From UBA11475 sp045655805 (GTDB lineage Bacteria > Bacillota > Clostridia > Christensenellales > Borkfalkiaceae): 19,219 nucleotides of DNA. Below, piece after piece: positions 5,483 through 12,801 of this stretch (the first letter of the stretch is position 1; the number at the start of each line of letters is the position of its first letter). The notes beneath the pieces are model-generated. The model worked only from the letters and a program-made list of their open reading frames with translations, searched no databases and was not told the origin of the DNA. The DNA is taken from assembly GCA_045655805.1 (NCBI GenBank), contig JAZOPZ010000025.1, positions 1-19,219 on the forward strand. Reading direction: 5' to 3'. A program made the position numbers and the translations under genes.

Positions 5483-7624
5483 TTATTTAAGTGGATTCGT
5501 CAATATACCAAGCATATATAATACGATAAAGATCAATGAGAAAATTGCTGCATTAAGAGCAACGTTGTTAACAACGAATTCTCCCATACCCTTAAATACC
5601 GAGGAACCTGCTTTGTACATAGTTAACAAGCCTACTACGAACATCAATAAAGCAAATACTGCTAACGATTGACTATAAATAACCTTGTTAGTTGCACCGA
5701 TAAGAAGACCACTTACAGCGTTTGTCAGCGCAAGCACAATAGCAACAATAAGAACTAATGTGAAAGCAAATTTTTGAATGCCATATTTCTTTTTGTAAAT
5801 AATGTCACCAAAGAGCATTGAAAGTCCCGCAAAGGCAGTGATCCCGATAATTGCAAAGAGAATAATTCTAATTGCAAGACCGTAAGTACCTTCTGGAACA
5901 CTAGTCCCCATTAAGATGTCCATAAACTTGTAATCTTTAACAACCGCAACGTTATCAACGAGCACTTGAGTTTGAACTGAACCGTTCATCATAACGAATG
6001 CAACGATAGCAAGCAATGCTATTGCACCGAGAGTTGCAACGAATTTACGACCTGCCCCATCACGAACGAATCTAACGAGACCAAGAATAAATCTCTTCCA
6101 GCCAGCAATAACCATAATTACAGACGCTGCAATAAGCATTAAACCTGCTTTTACGAATATATCACTTACGGTGATTAACTTACCTGCTACTCTTTGGAAA
6201 GTAAGAACGGTTTTTGCAGTAGGGGTAAGTGAACTAATAATTACAGTTTCACCAAAGAGAACGATTAAACCTGCAACCATTAAGAAGAATGCAGAAACTC
6301 TTCTAAAGAATTTTGAAAGTGCTTGATCGTCTGCTTGAGCAAGCAAGCCACAAATAAAGCCGATAACAACACTTGCAAGAGCGATAACCCAAAGAATATT
6401 AAAGTAGGATGCGCCCATAATGCCAAGCATTGCTTGAGTACCAGTCCAAGAAGTTACGCCAGGAATTCTATAAAGTTCACTAGTGAATACCATTAAAATT
6501 GCAACGAGTGCAACGAACGACATAATAATGTAGCGATAATGCTTAAGTAATCTGCAGAATGCTTTAAGAACACTTAAGATTGCCAACGCCACTAATAATA
6601 AGCCAAAGGTTGAAGTTAAACCAGCAACACCAACTTTTAAAGGAAGGTTCCAAGTAGTTGCAAACTCTTCAACTACTTTAGTTTGTTCTATAATAGCAGG
6701 ACCAATTGACATGCCAGCAAACGATGAAGTGAATATAAAGCCAAGCGCTACGATAATAAGCGAAATTGCTTTTACGTTTCTAACCTTAACGCTACCTACG
6801 TGTTTATATTCGAGCATTTGACAAACAATGAAAGTCATAAGACCACCGAATATAATTACAGATAAAGGTATATTAAGCGCTACACCTTCGGTAATACCAA
6901 GTAAGAGCGAAATACCCGAAACTGAAACGATTGCCGGATACGCACTGTCAGAAATCTTATTCGCAGTTTCAGGAGTTTGACTATATTCTGCCCTATAGGT
7001 TGGGAACATCATATAAGCAACTATTACTACTACCGATAAAACGACCAAGAATCTGTGCTTATCTTCTTTCCAAAGGTTAAGCAACGTCATAACAAAAGTA
7101 CCGATCGCAGCGATTGCACCCATGGCGATAGCAAAACCGTGGAAGATATTGTTACTCAAAGCACCCTCAACACTTGCCAATGAAGGATACTTGGTATCAG
7201 CAACTAATTTATCTAATTCGTCAGCAAAAACGATCAAGTCGTATTGACGCAAAACCGTCAACGCCAAGAAAAGAAGCGCCGTTGCAAACGCAAACATACG
7301 TGAAAGTGCAAAACTACGATTAGCCTTGTCTTCACTACCCTTAATCATAGTCACAAGCGCAAATATAAACGAAAGCAACGTGTATAATACGCTCAAACCA
7401 TTGATAACCAACGAAACGTCACTAATAATTGGAAGTACAACCAAATAAAGTACGGCAAACAACACTAACGTAATTAAACTAATTACGCACGTTGCTCTGA
7501 AGCGACGTTTTTTACCAGCGTCGGTAAAAAACAACCCAGAAATAAGGTTGTAAACTGCACCGAGCACGGCAACGATTACGAACATCCTTGTGGAATTGCG
7601 AAGAGCATCCATTAATTGGTCCAT
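5483..7624 (-). CDS. unrecognised polytopic membrane protein, about 18 helices in nine hairpin units
   Basis: 713 residues, almost entirely hydrophobic helices. I do not recognise a family. No transporter signature, ATPase or catalytic motif is visible. By eye the protein falls into nine successive two-helix units, each helix-basic loop-helix, with basic loops near residues 37-44, 95-109, 186-191, 273-285, 359-364, 434-442, 510-527, 610-618 and 670-680. Longer, more polar connections between units (for example 130-160, 205-235, 305-325, 550-575) would lie outside if the positive-inside rule holds. No cleavable signal peptide is apparent. AAGGAGAT precedes ATG 7624; the gene has its own promoter and terminator and no operon partner. 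It could be an envelope scaffold or a channel-like protein. Function unknown. Confidence 0.85.
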   Translation of the reverse strand: MDQLMDALRNSTRMFVIVAVLGAVYNLISGLFFTDAGKKRRFRATCVISLITLVLFAVLYLVVLPIISDVSLVINGLSVLYTLLSFIFALVTMIKGSEDKANRSFALSRMFAFATALLFLALTVLRQYDLIVFADELDKLVADTKYPSLASVEGALSNNIFHGFAIAMGAIAAIGTFVMTLLNLWKEDKHRFLVVLSVVVIVAYMMFPTYRAEYSQTPETANKISDSAYPAIVSVSGISLLLGITEGVALNIPLSVIIFGGLMTFIVCQMLEYKHVGSVKVRNVKAISLIIVALGFIFTSSFAGMSIGPAIIEQTKVVEEFATTWNLPLKVGVAGLTSTFGLLLVALAILSVLKAFCRLLKHYRYIIMSFVALVAILMVFTSELYRIPGVTSWTGTQAMLGIMGASYFNILWVIALASVVIGFICGLLAQADDQALSKFFRRVSAFFLMVAGLIVLFGETVIISSLTPTAKTVLTFQRVAGKLITVSDIFVKAGLMLIAASVIMVIAGWKRFILGLVRFVRDGAGRKFVATLGAIALLAIVAFVMMNGSVQTQVLVDNVAVVKDYKFMDILMGTSVPEGTYGLAIRIILFAIIGITAFAGLSMLFGDIIYKKKYGIQKFAFTLVLIVAIVLALTNAVSGLLIGATNKVIYSQSLAVFALLMFVVGLLTMYKAGSSVFKGMGEFVVNNVALNAAIFSLIFIVLYMLGILTNPLK

Positions 7625-7686
7625 GATAATCTCCTTGAAAAAAATTACAATTACTCATTATAAGACATACTTATATAACATAACAT

Positions 7687-7715
7687 ATTATACAGTAATT
7701 AACCGAATTAGTCAA
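7687..7715 (-). promoter_or_regulatory. sigma-A promoter of the large membrane-protein gene
   Basis: TTGACT, 17 bases, TATAAT on the minus strand, about 60 bases before the start codon. Confidence 0.75.
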
Positions 7716-7802
7716 TAGGTATTCGGACAAAAAATTTCTCTTTTTTCATAAAATGAAAGATTTTTTTCTTGCGGTTGCAAAAAATTTTCAAAAATTAGCA
7801 AA

Positions 7803-7827
7803 ACAGCACGGTTTTAAGCCGTGCTGT
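7803..7827 (-). terminator. intrinsic terminator of the GDPD gene
   Basis: Nine-bp perfect stem ACAGCACGG/CCGTGCTGT with a seven-base loop, followed on the minus strand by a short T run. It begins a few bases after the stop codon. Confidence 0.75.
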
Positions 7828-7832
7828 AAATA

Positions 7833-8684
7833 TTATTTTTTAAGTTTTCTAGCGCCAATTTTATCTAAAATTATACCACAGGTATAAGGATCGTCACAAG
7901 TAAATCCGAGTGCACCGTATTCATAAGCCTTCTTATAATCTTCTTCGTTAGTATTCCAAGCAAAGTACACGCAAGGTTTAATTCCCATATACTTAAAGTC
8001 TTGGAAGTGCATTTTATCAACTACCGGTGAAACTTCTCTACCACCAGACCACCATTTACGACAATCGGTATTTTTGTTTTCACCACCACCTGCAAAAAGA
8101 CAAACTTCATCTATAAACGGATAAGGGTCAACCACGTCAGAACCTTTCATTTGCGTTTTTGGGAAAAACCCGTGAATCATAATTTCTTCGTTTTTATGCT
8201 TGTTTTTAATCCATTGACAAAGCCCTGCAGAGAAAGTTATAACTGTAAGCCTATCCTTGCCCCACACGCCGTATTTTTTACAAAGAGCAAGCGAAAGTTC
8301 GCAAGAAACGTAAGCAAAATCGCCGTATTCTTCAGGATAATCTTTAAGTTCAAGAAGTAATTTTTGGTCAGGTCTATCCTTAAGTAAAATCAAAAGTTCT
8401 TCAAGCGTAGGAACTTTTTCCCCTTTAAATTCTTCACCAAACTTAATACCTGCGTCAGCCTCTTTTACTTGCGCTAAAGAACGATCGCAAATATGACCGT
8501 GTCCGTTGGTGGTTCTATCCAAATTAGCATCGTGCATAATAACGATATTGTAATCGTTTGTCATACGAACGTCTGTTTCAATCCCATCAACGTCAAGTTT
8601 TAAAGCCTCTTTGAAAGCAATCATAGTATTTTCAGGAAACTTTTGACGATAGCCTCTGTGTGCATATAAAGTAACTTTGTCCAT
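7833..8684 (-). CDS. glycerophosphodiester phosphodiesterase (GDPD)
   Basis: Hydrolyses glycerophosphodiesters to glycerol-3-phosphate and an alcohol. The catalytic face of the GDPD TIM barrel is intact: AHRG (8-11, His9), PENT (17-20), IETDVR (35-40, Glu36 and Asp38 as metal ligands) and MHDANLDRTTNGHG (50-63, His51). No signal peptide is seen, so it should act in the cytosol, in the UgpQ manner. The start is ATG 8684, six bases after AGGAGA (8691-8696). A TTG at 8690 would start six bases upstream but has no room for a ribosome site. The 283-residue length is normal. A cysteine-rich C-terminal part (FTCDDPYTCGIIL) is visible. Single-gene unit with near-consensus promoter. Confidence 0.92.
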   Translation of the reverse strand: MDKVTLYAHRGYRQKFPENTMIAFKEALKLDVDGIETDVRMTNDYNIVIMHDANLDRTTNGHGHICDRSLAQVKEADAGIKFGEEFKGEKVPTLEELLILLKDRPDQKLLLELKDYPEEYGDFAYVSCELSLALCKKYGVWGKDRLTVITFSAGLCQWIKNKHKNEEIMIHGFFPKTQMKGSDVVDPYPFIDEVCLFAGGGENKNTDCRKWWSGGREVSPVVDKMHFQDFKYMGIKPCVYFAWNTNEEDYKKAYEYGALGFTCDDPYTCGIILDKIGARKLKK

Positions 8685-8724
8685 AATCAATCTCCTAAAA
8701 TTAATTATTTTTATAATTAAAGAA

Positions 8725-8753
8725 ATTATAACACCGATTTTTTACCTTGTCAA
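8725..8753 (-). promoter_or_regulatory. sigma-A promoter of the GDPD gene
   Basis: Near-perfect TTGACA, 17 bases, TATAAT on the minus strand, about 40 bases before ATG 8684. Confidence 0.85.
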
Positions 8754-8766
8754 TATCAGATAAAAT

Positions 8767-8949
8767 TTGGCAAAAATTTTTTATATTACAAAACAAACCG
8801 CATTGTACTATAAAAGATTTATTTACATAGGTGGCGACTCTGGTAACGACACGGTAAATAACTTCTTTAACGGAAAAATCGCCGTAGCAAATCTTTACTC
8901 AAGCGTGCTAACTGCTAACCAAGTTCAAAACGCATATAATTCATTATAA
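8767..8949 (+). pseudogene. remnant of a LamG/concanavalin A-like domain protein (C-terminal end only)
   Basis: A 60-codon plus-strand frame with no ATG start and no ribosome site. From about residue 18 it reads like the last strands of a laminin-G/ConA-like lectin domain: FIYIGGD, FFNGKIAVANLYSSVLTANQV, QNAYNSL. These domains end large surface proteins, and the frame is followed at once by a good terminator. I infer that the 5' part of a surface-protein gene was deleted and replaced by the present GDPD promoter region. The first 17 codons look random. A short real gene is possible but unlikely. Confidence 0.6.
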
Positions 8950-8951
8950 AA

Positions 8952-8976
8952 AACGGCGCAATTTAGCGCCGTTTTT
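8952..8976 (+). terminator. terminator following the LamG remnant
   Basis: CGGCGC-AATTTA-GCGCCG stem flanked by A and T runs, directly after the stop codon of the remnant, as expected for the end of a once-active gene. Confidence 0.75.
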
Positions 8977-8992
8977 AATTTTAAGCAAAAAT

Positions 8993-9020
8993 AAAAGCGT
9001 TGCTTTTTTGCAACGCTTTT
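8993..9020 (-). terminator. terminator of the InlB-repeat-like lipoprotein gene
   Basis: AAAAGCGTTGC/GCAACGCTTTT 11-bp stem with a six-base loop and T-rich flank on the minus strand, just past the stop at 9024. Confidence 0.85.
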
Positions 9021-9023
9021 TTA

Positions 9024-9692
9024 TTATTCAGCAGGGGGTGTAGCAACTTCTTCGTATTGAGCAACGAGATATAAGTTACCAGCAAGTTCGTTATTTGCTT
9101 TAGCGTCTTGCAAATAATCTTGTAAAGTGGTTGCTAAAAGAATTTCACCAGCATCATCAGCCATTAAGTTACCTTCTTTATCAGCAAACGCCCAACCAAT
9201 GAACTCGTGTCCATCAAGTGAACAAACTACTTTTTCGTTAAAATCGTAGATAGTTGAACTATTTATTTCGTTAATCGGAGTGAATACGTCGTAGCCACCA
9301 GAGTTGTCGTTCAAAATCTTCATAGGCTTTTTGCTAGTGTCAACTGCACCACCGTTGAAAACATAGTTGATTTGAAGGTTTTTCTTCATAAGAACGGCCT
9401 TAACGTAAACGGTGCCTTTTGGGTTCTTTTTAGTGTTCCAAGTTTCATCCATAACTTTAAACTTATCAATCATATAACCCCAAGTTGCATCGTCTTCAAG
9501 TAAATCAGCATCAGTAAGGACTTCTACGTCATTACCAGTCTTAATAGTCTTAACTAAAACTGCTTCTTGATTAGGAATTTCGTAATAAATTTTAAGGTCA
9601 GTAGACGCTGCATTGTTATCCCCACAAGCCGTGAAAACTAAACAAGTAAGCGACAATACTAAAGTTAAACAAACGAGTAAAATCTTTTTCAT
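9024..9692 (-). CDS. lipoprotein with InlB/Listeria-Bacteroides-type repeats
   Basis: 222 residues, exported and lipid-anchored: MKK, a hydrophobic stretch (4-20) and the lipobox FTAC with Cys23. The start is ATG 9692, six bases after TTGGAG; an ATG at 9695 and a TTG at 9704 are in frame but fit that ribosome site less well. The mature part resembles two beta-grasp repeats of the InlB B-repeat (Flg_new) type. The second is clearest: INYVFNGG, then HEFIGWAFADKEGN, then LYLVAQYEE. The first is IYYEIPNQ ... GTVYVKAVL. Such repeats are common in Clostridia surface proteins of unknown partner. Own promoter and terminator. Confidence 0.8.
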   Translation of the reverse strand: MKKILLVCLTLVLSLTCLVFTACGDNNAASTDLKIYYEIPNQEAVLVKTIKTGNDVEVLTDADLLEDDATWGYMIDKFKVMDETWNTKKNPKGTVYVKAVLMKKNLQINYVFNGGAVDTSKKPMKILNDNSGGYDVFTPINEINSSTIYDFNEKVVCSLDGHEFIGWAFADKEGNLMADDAGEILLATTLQDYLQDAKANNELAGNLYLVAQYEEVATPPAE

Positions 9693-9754
9693 CATAAACT
9701 CCAATGCGGGCGAACCGATTACGGCACACTCCCACTTTTATTCTTACGTTATTT

Positions 9755-9783
9755 ATTATACTATTTGAAAGCCGTTTAGTCAA
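9755..9783 (-). promoter_or_regulatory. sigma-A promoter of the InlB-repeat-like lipoprotein gene
   Basis: TTGACT, 17 bases, TATAAT on the minus strand, about 60 bases before ATG 9692. Confidence 0.75.
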
Positions 9784-10032
9784 TAGTTTTTTGAATTTAA
9801 TTTAAATTAAAAGAGTTTTTTTAATGTCAATCATTTTGTTAAAACGAATAAAAACGCTAAACTTTTTTAATTTTTTACTATTTTTTATAAAAGCAGGTAA
9901 CTTTCAAAACTCACCGTTCGGACAAATTTAGTATATAACGGTATCTCGAAATCATACCACTAATAAAAAAAATTAAACGAAAAAATCTTTCTTATTAAGC
10001 AAGGTTTTTGCCCACTATTTATTAAACTATTT
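9784..10032. other. gene-free AT-rich spacer
   Basis: No reading frame with a ribosome site. A small inverted repeat GGTAT/ATACC (9940-9958) is visible. The 3' side of the DUF4097 gene has only a weak GCAA/TTGC hairpin, so no convincing terminator for that operon is seen. Confidence 0.5.
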
Positions 10033-10905
10033 TTATTGTACGAAGTTTATATTTATATCTCCAGTCGAAGTTTTTACAAAAATAATTTTGCCGTTTTGAT
10101 TAGTAAAAGCGTCTAAATTACTGTTCCCAGTACTTACGTCGTAAGAATAACTGTATTCTTCTTTTAGCCCTTTAATTTTAAGATCAACATCTCCCGTACT
10201 TGTTTCAACACTAACGGAATTCGCAGATAAAAAGCCTTCGCAATCGACGTCACCGGTTGAAATTTTAATATCAACCGCCCCGCTTACCGTAACGTTATAA
10301 ATTTCAATATCAGAAGTCGAACCGTCAATCACAAGCGATCCTAGCGCTGAATTTTTAATTTTAACGTCACCCGTACTAACCATAATTTTCAACTCGCTAC
10401 TAACAGTCGCACTAAACTCTACATCTCCCGTACTGCTAGAAACTTCAACGCTAGTAAACGCATAGTCTTGTGGAATTTGTACGTCACCCGTTGCAACGTT
10501 TATTTTTAGCGAGTTGTAAGAATTTTCAGTAAGGTATACTTTAATATATTTTTTAGCAAATCCATTTGAAGATAAATATTTTGCGACGAAATTTCTATCG
10601 TCGTCATAGCAAACGGTTAACACATCGTTTACAACTTCAACTGAAAACTTTATATCCTTATGTTCTTTTACGACTACTTTATTAACGCCGTCGGTTGCCT
10701 TAATAAATTCTATATCTTGCACCGTCCCATCGATTGAAATGCTAGCAAACGGCGAAGATACTTCGTAAGTATTTTCTACTATATTTTTATCAAACGCCTT
10801 TTTAAAACTAAATCCCGAAAGCACAAACCCCGTAATAAACACTAGTAAACCTATCGTTATAAACGAAACGGCTATAATTATAGCAATTCTTTTTCTATCA
10901 CTCAT
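10033..10905 (-). CDS. membrane-anchored DUF4097 (adhesin-like beta-repeat) protein
   Basis: 290 residues. One N-terminal membrane helix (about 8-31) is followed by an outside domain built of about 20-residue turns, each marked by (S/A)TGD or a variant near residues 139, 159, 178, 197, 216, 236, 259 and 280. This is the DUF4097 pattern, a right-handed beta-repeat fold. The start is ATG 10905 with a full AAGGAGG upstream; the 21 upstream codons in frame lie inside the preceding gene. It overlaps the DUF1700 stop by eight bases (ATGAGTGA), so translation should be coupled. Third gene of the padR-DUF1700-DUF4097 operon, a recurrent Clostridia set; a role in the envelope or in a membrane signal is inferred. 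Catalytic residues are not apparent. Confidence 0.88.
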   Translation of the reverse strand: MSDRKRIAIIIAVSFITIGLLVFITGFVLSGFSFKKAFDKNIVENTYEVSSPFASISIDGTVQDIEFIKATDGVNKVVVKEHKDIKFSVEVVNDVLTVCYDDDRNFVAKYLSSNGFAKKYIKVYLTENSYNSLKINVATGDVQIPQDYAFTSVEVSSSTGDVEFSATVSSELKIMVSTGDVKIKNSALGSLVIDGSTSDIEIYNVTVSGAVDIKISTGDVDCEGFLSANSVSVETSTGDVDLKIKGLKEEYSYSYDVSTGNSNLDAFTNQNGKIIFVKTSTGDININFVQ

Positions 10906-11524
10906 ATTTAGCCTCCTTTTTTGCGAACGAAACTTTACAATATTTAAACAAGTCCCCGATAAATACAAATGCTTTTTTAATAAAAATCAACAACCATTTG
11001 CTTAACTCTTTGATAGGCATTACTGCGAGTATTGCCAAGCCAACGCAAACAGCACCTGCCCCACAGTACATTACCCCTACGGTAGCCTCGGCAAATATTA
11101 CGTAAATAACTAGCGACAAAATCCCCGCTATGCCACCAACGAACAATGATAAAAGGATAGCCCAAAGTGAAACGAATAACGCAAAAACAATTGCCACAAC
11201 AGAAATAGCCAAAGCAATCGCAACTATTACGAGCGCCAAAAGTACTGAAAATAATGCGATAATTAGCGCCAACCAAATAGGAGAACCGGCTATAATTAAA
11301 GCAGTTTTTAATTTGCTACTAGACTTTTTTTCTTTTTTTACTTCTTCAGTTGAAGATATTTCTGAAATACTACTAATTTTAGCAACGGCTTCTTCTTCAG
11401 TTAATCCTTCTTCAATTCTATCGTCAATCATTTCGCTATAAAAAGAAACTCTTTCGGATATCTCTTTTTTACGCAAACCTTTTAACGACTTTTTTAATTC
11501 GATAAGAAATTCTTGCTTATTCAT
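10898..11524 (-). CDS. DUF1700 (HAAS-type) membrane protein
   Basis: 208 residues. The N-terminal soluble part (1-70) is the HAAS/DUF1700 helical domain: MNKQEFLIELKKSLKGL, then VSFYSEMIDDRIEEGLTEEE (26-45). Then come a Lys/Ser-rich linker and four or five membrane helices (about 73-170), ending in a basic cytosolic tail. In other Firmicutes such proteins are encoded next to a PadR regulator, and the HAAS domain is thought to be its partner. AAGGAGG lies inside the end of the padR gene, and ATG 11524 begins one base after the padR stop, so expression is tightly coupled. The stop overlaps the DUF4097 start. Confidence 0.9.
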   Translation of the reverse strand: MNKQEFLIELKKSLKGLRKKEISERVSFYSEMIDDRIEEGLTEEEAVAKISSISEISSTEEVKKEKKSSSKLKTALIIAGSPIWLALIIALFSVLLALVIVAIALAISVVAIVFALFVSLWAILLSLFVGGIAGILSLVIYVIFAEATVGVMYCGAGAVCVGLAILAVMPIKELSKWLLIFIKKAFVFIGDLFKYCKVSFAKKEAKYE

Positions 11525-11525
11525 A

Positions 11526-11834
11526 TTAGCCCTCCTTTACTACGAAAGTGTAAATAGCATTGACTTCTTTCCACTCCCTCTTAAACTCGCTTAACCTATT
11601 TATACCCGCCTCTGTTATGCGGTAATACTTGCGAAGTCTCCCACCGTGCTCTTGCGAACGAACGGTAAGCATTTTTGATGTTTCCAACCTTTTTAAAATA
11701 GTGTATAAGGTTGATTCAGACATCTGTATATACGGTTCCATATCCTTGATGATTTTATAACCGTATGACTCACCGTTTTTGATGGACGCTAACACGCAGA
11801 CTTCTAAAAAACCTCTTTTTAATTGAATATCCAC
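11526..11834 (-). CDS. PadR family transcriptional regulator
   Basis: 102 residues, the compact (subfamily 2) PadR form: a winged helix-turn-helix with LKRGFLEVCVLASIKNGESY (5-24), the recognition segment SESTLYTILKRLET (39-52), the wing GGRLRKYYRITEAG (64-77) and one short dimerisation helix. The start is GTG 11834, six bases after AGGAGG; no ATG fits. First gene of the operon. Its promoter (11859-11887) carries two inverted repeats, one over the -10 box and one after it, so autorepression is likely. Such regulators usually sense membrane-active compounds or cell-envelope stress; the signal here is unknown. Confidence 0.92.
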   Translation of the reverse strand: MDIQLKRGFLEVCVLASIKNGESYGYKIIKDMEPYIQMSESTLYTILKRLETSKMLTVRSQEHGGRLRKYYRITEAGINRLSEFKREWKEVNAIYTFVVKEG

Positions 11835-11845
11835 GGAATACCTCC

Positions 11846-11857
11846 TATTTCGAAATA
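11846..11857. promoter_or_regulatory. palindrome, candidate PadR operator
   Basis: Perfect 12-base palindrome TATTTCGAAATA between the -10 box and the ribosome site of padR. A second, wider inverted repeat AATAC-N13-GTATT (11854-11876) covers the -10 box. Either would block transcription if bound. Confidence 0.5.
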
Positions 11858-11858
11858 C

Positions 11859-11887
11859 ATCATATCACGAAGTATTGTTTTTGTCAA
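11859..11887 (-). promoter_or_regulatory. sigma-A promoter of the padR operon
   Basis: TTGACA, 17 bases, TATGAT on the minus strand, followed by a leader of about 20 bases. Confidence 0.8.
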
Positions 11888-11952
11888 CAAATTTTTCAAT
11901 AAATTTAGGCGTTTGCCGTAACACACACGAATTATTATCTTTGATAATAAAA

Positions 11953-11982
11953 AAAGTCAAACTACTTGCGTAGTCTGACTTT
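11953..11982 (-). terminator. terminator of the pgk-tpiA operon
   Basis: AAAGTCA and ACTAC arms paired with GTAGT and TGACTTT around a TTGC loop, with T run on the minus strand, 20 bases after the tpiA stop. Confidence 0.8.
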
Positions 11983-12003
11983 AATTTTTTATGAAACTAA
12001 CTA

Positions 12004-12750
12004 TTAACCTTTATAGTTAACGATAGCAGCAAAGTCTTCAGCCTTAAGAGCAGCACCACCGATTAAGCCACCGTCGATATTTCTTTGAGCCATAAGTTCT
12101 TTAGCGTTACCAGGTTTCATTGAGCCACCGTATTGAATACGGATATTTTTAGCAACGTCTTCACCAAAGGTTGCCTTCATAACTCTTCTGATGTAAGCGA
12201 TAGTCTTGTTAGCATCTTCAGCAGTAGCAGTTTTGCCAGTACCGATAGCCCAAACAGGTTCGTAAGCGATAACTACGTTAGAGAAGTCTTCAATACCTGC
12301 AAGACCTTCAACGATTTGCTTCTTTAATACCTTGTTCGTTCTTCTCTTTTCGCGTTCTTCTAAAGTTTCACCAACGCAAACGATAGGTTTAAGGCCGTTT
12401 TTGAGCGCTTGTTTAGTTCTAGCGTTAACGGTAGCGTCGGTTTCACCAAAGTATTGACGTCTTTCGCTATGACCGATAATAACGAATTCAACACCGATTT
12501 CTTTAAGCATTTCTGCAGAAATTTCACCAGTGAAAGCACCGCTATCAGCCCAAGCAACGTTTTCAGCGCCGAGTTTAATATTGCTACCCTTGATTGCTTC
12601 AGCAACTACCCAAAGGTCAGTGTAAGGAACGCAAACTACAACTTCAGGCTTTGATTTAGCCACGAGTGGTTTTAATGCGTCGATAAGTTCAACGGCTTGT
12701 TTTGCCGTTTTGTTCATTTTCCAGTTACCTGCGATAATAGGTTTTCTCAT
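12004..12750 (-). CDS. tpiA: triosephosphate isomerase
   Basis: Interconverts dihydroxyacetone phosphate and glyceraldehyde-3-phosphate in glycolysis; cytosolic dimer. 248 residues, normal length, with the complete active site: NWKMN (9-13, Lys11), GHSERR (93-98, His94), AYEPVWAIGTGK (162-173, Glu164) and the phosphate-binding YGGSM and GGLIGGAAL near the C-terminus. AAGGACG precedes ATG 12750. It follows pgk by 51 bases with no terminator between, so the two are one operon. A small CCGC...GCGG hairpin in the gap is followed by A residues on the sense strand and cannot terminate. Confidence 0.98.
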   Translation of the reverse strand: MRKPIIAGNWKMNKTAKQAVELIDALKPLVAKSKPEVVVCVPYTDLWVVAEAIKGSNIKLGAENVAWADSGAFTGEISAEMLKEIGVEFVIIGHSERRQYFGETDATVNARTKQALKNGLKPIVCVGETLEEREKRRTNKVLKKQIVEGLAGIEDFSNVVIAYEPVWAIGTGKTATAEDANKTIAYIRRVMKATFGEDVAKNIRIQYGGSMKPGNAKELMAQRNIDGGLIGGAALKAEDFAAIVNYKG

Positions 12751-12801
12751 AATAATCGTCCTTTATTTTAAGTTATTTTTTCCGCATGTGCGGGAATTTC
12801 A

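Noticed and set aside
8685..8690. TTG at 8690 as start of the GDPD gene
   Set aside because: It touches the ribosome site; the ATG at 8684 has correct spacing.
12781..12792. CCGC/GCGG hairpin between pgk and tpiA as a terminator
   Set aside because: On the sense (minus) strand it is followed by A residues, not T, so it cannot end transcription; at most an mRNA structure.
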